DNA of 64,000 nucleotides from JAWXCB01 sp034440455 (GTDB taxonomy: Bacteria > Bacteroidota > Bacteroidia > Chitinophagales > CAIOSU01): positions 66,842 to 130,841 of the forward strand of contig JAWXCB010000054.1 of assembly GCA_034440455.1 (NCBI GenBank). Reading direction: 5' to 3'. Numbering within the stretch: position 1 is the stretch's first letter; every line of letters begins with the position of its first letter. A program made the position numbers and the translations under genes. Below the pieces are notes generated by a model. The model was not told where the DNA came from, did not search any database, and saw only the letters and a program-made list of their open reading frames with translations. Positions 63,890 to 64,000 of the stretch are shown here, one piece after another.

Positions 63890-64000
63890 ATGGCAATAAA
63901 CATAGCACACTTAGAAAACGAAATCATTGACCAGTATCTCTATGACGAGAACCCGACCAGACCTTGGGTAATTGGTTTCAGCGGAGGCAAAGACAGCACC
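63890..64000 (+). CDS. dndC: DNA phosphorothioation protein DndC, N-terminal part (cut by the window end)
   Basis: The 37 visible residues read MAINIAHLENEIIDQYLYDE, then RPWVIGFSGGKDST. The last stretch is the PP-loop ATP pyrophosphatase motif (SGGKDS) in the context typical of DndC, the sulfurtransferase-linked enzyme that, with DndA/IscS, DndD and DndE, replaces a non-bridging oxygen of DNA backbone phosphate with sulfur. Other PP-loop enzymes are possible but fit less well. Other dnd genes should follow to the right. Confidence 0.8.
   Translation, partial: MAINIAHLENEIIDQYLYDENPTRPWVIGFSGGKDST

Noticed and set aside
1..64000. tRNA or rRNA genes
   Set aside because: I looked in the gaps for cloverleaf arms with a CCA-like end and for rRNA landmarks and found none.

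Overview
The window is a stretch of chromosome from a member of the Bacteroidota. The evidence is a type IX secretion system (T9SS) signature seen in several forms: C-terminal sorting domains of type A and type B on large secreted proteins, SprB-like repeats, and a PorZ homologue. Other pointers are -7 promoter boxes of the TAnnTTTG type, few Shine-Dalgarno sites, an IPExxxVDY protein, a DksA-like protein without zinc cysteines, and a CarB without the C-terminal allosteric domain. The genus cannot be named from this sequence. UGA is a normal stop codon here, since several intact genes end in it.

Layout. 1-4.6 kb: two secreted proteins, the second a laminarinase-like GH16 fusion. 4.8-9.5 kb: rimP-nusA-infB behind a terminator-like leader hairpin. 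9.5-11.3 kb: two glycosyltransferases, the second frameshifted. 11.3-14.2 kb (minus): IPExxxVDY gene, pyk, M42 peptidase. 14.4-23.8 kb: outer-membrane protein, lysS, DUF1295 protein, birA (minus), then rsfS, ftsH, lpxH-like, a secreted protein and prfA. 23.8-25.4 kb: a small FN3 protein and a gene-poor, repeat-rich stretch. 25.4-30.2 kb: a type IIG restriction-modification gene, a HipA-like kinase and a partner, which look like a small accessory or defence cluster. 30.3-36 kb: rRNA methyltransferase and a 1513-residue SprB-repeat protein. 36.3-41.4 kb (minus): ileS, a dksA-like gene and lspA in one operon. 41.5-58.3 kb: porZ, two polytopic membrane proteins, recO, an SDR, a fasciclin lipoprotein, a pseudouridine synthase, scpB, a SprB-like secreted protein, a copper monooxygenase-like secreted protein and a HerA/DUF853 ATPase. 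58.4-60.4 kb: small, partly decayed accessory genes. 60.5-63.3 kb: carB. The last 111 bases open a dndC gene, so a DNA phosphorothioation island probably begins at the right edge.

The most unusual feature is in ileS. A 450-base (150-codon) segment lies in frame inside the essential isoleucyl-tRNA synthetase gene. It encodes a DUF559 (PD-(D/E)XK-fold) nuclease-like domain and is bounded by GC-rich, hairpin-forming terminal inverted repeats. A solo copy of one such end is inserted in frame in the type IIG restriction-modification gene, and weaker relatives lie between genes. Together they look like a mobile family tolerated inside coding genes. Other things to check are a stop codon inside a Walker A motif, a probable ATA start in an ATAA overlap, a 294-base region built on a strict 21-base register, and two divergent promoters whose -7 boxes form one palindrome.
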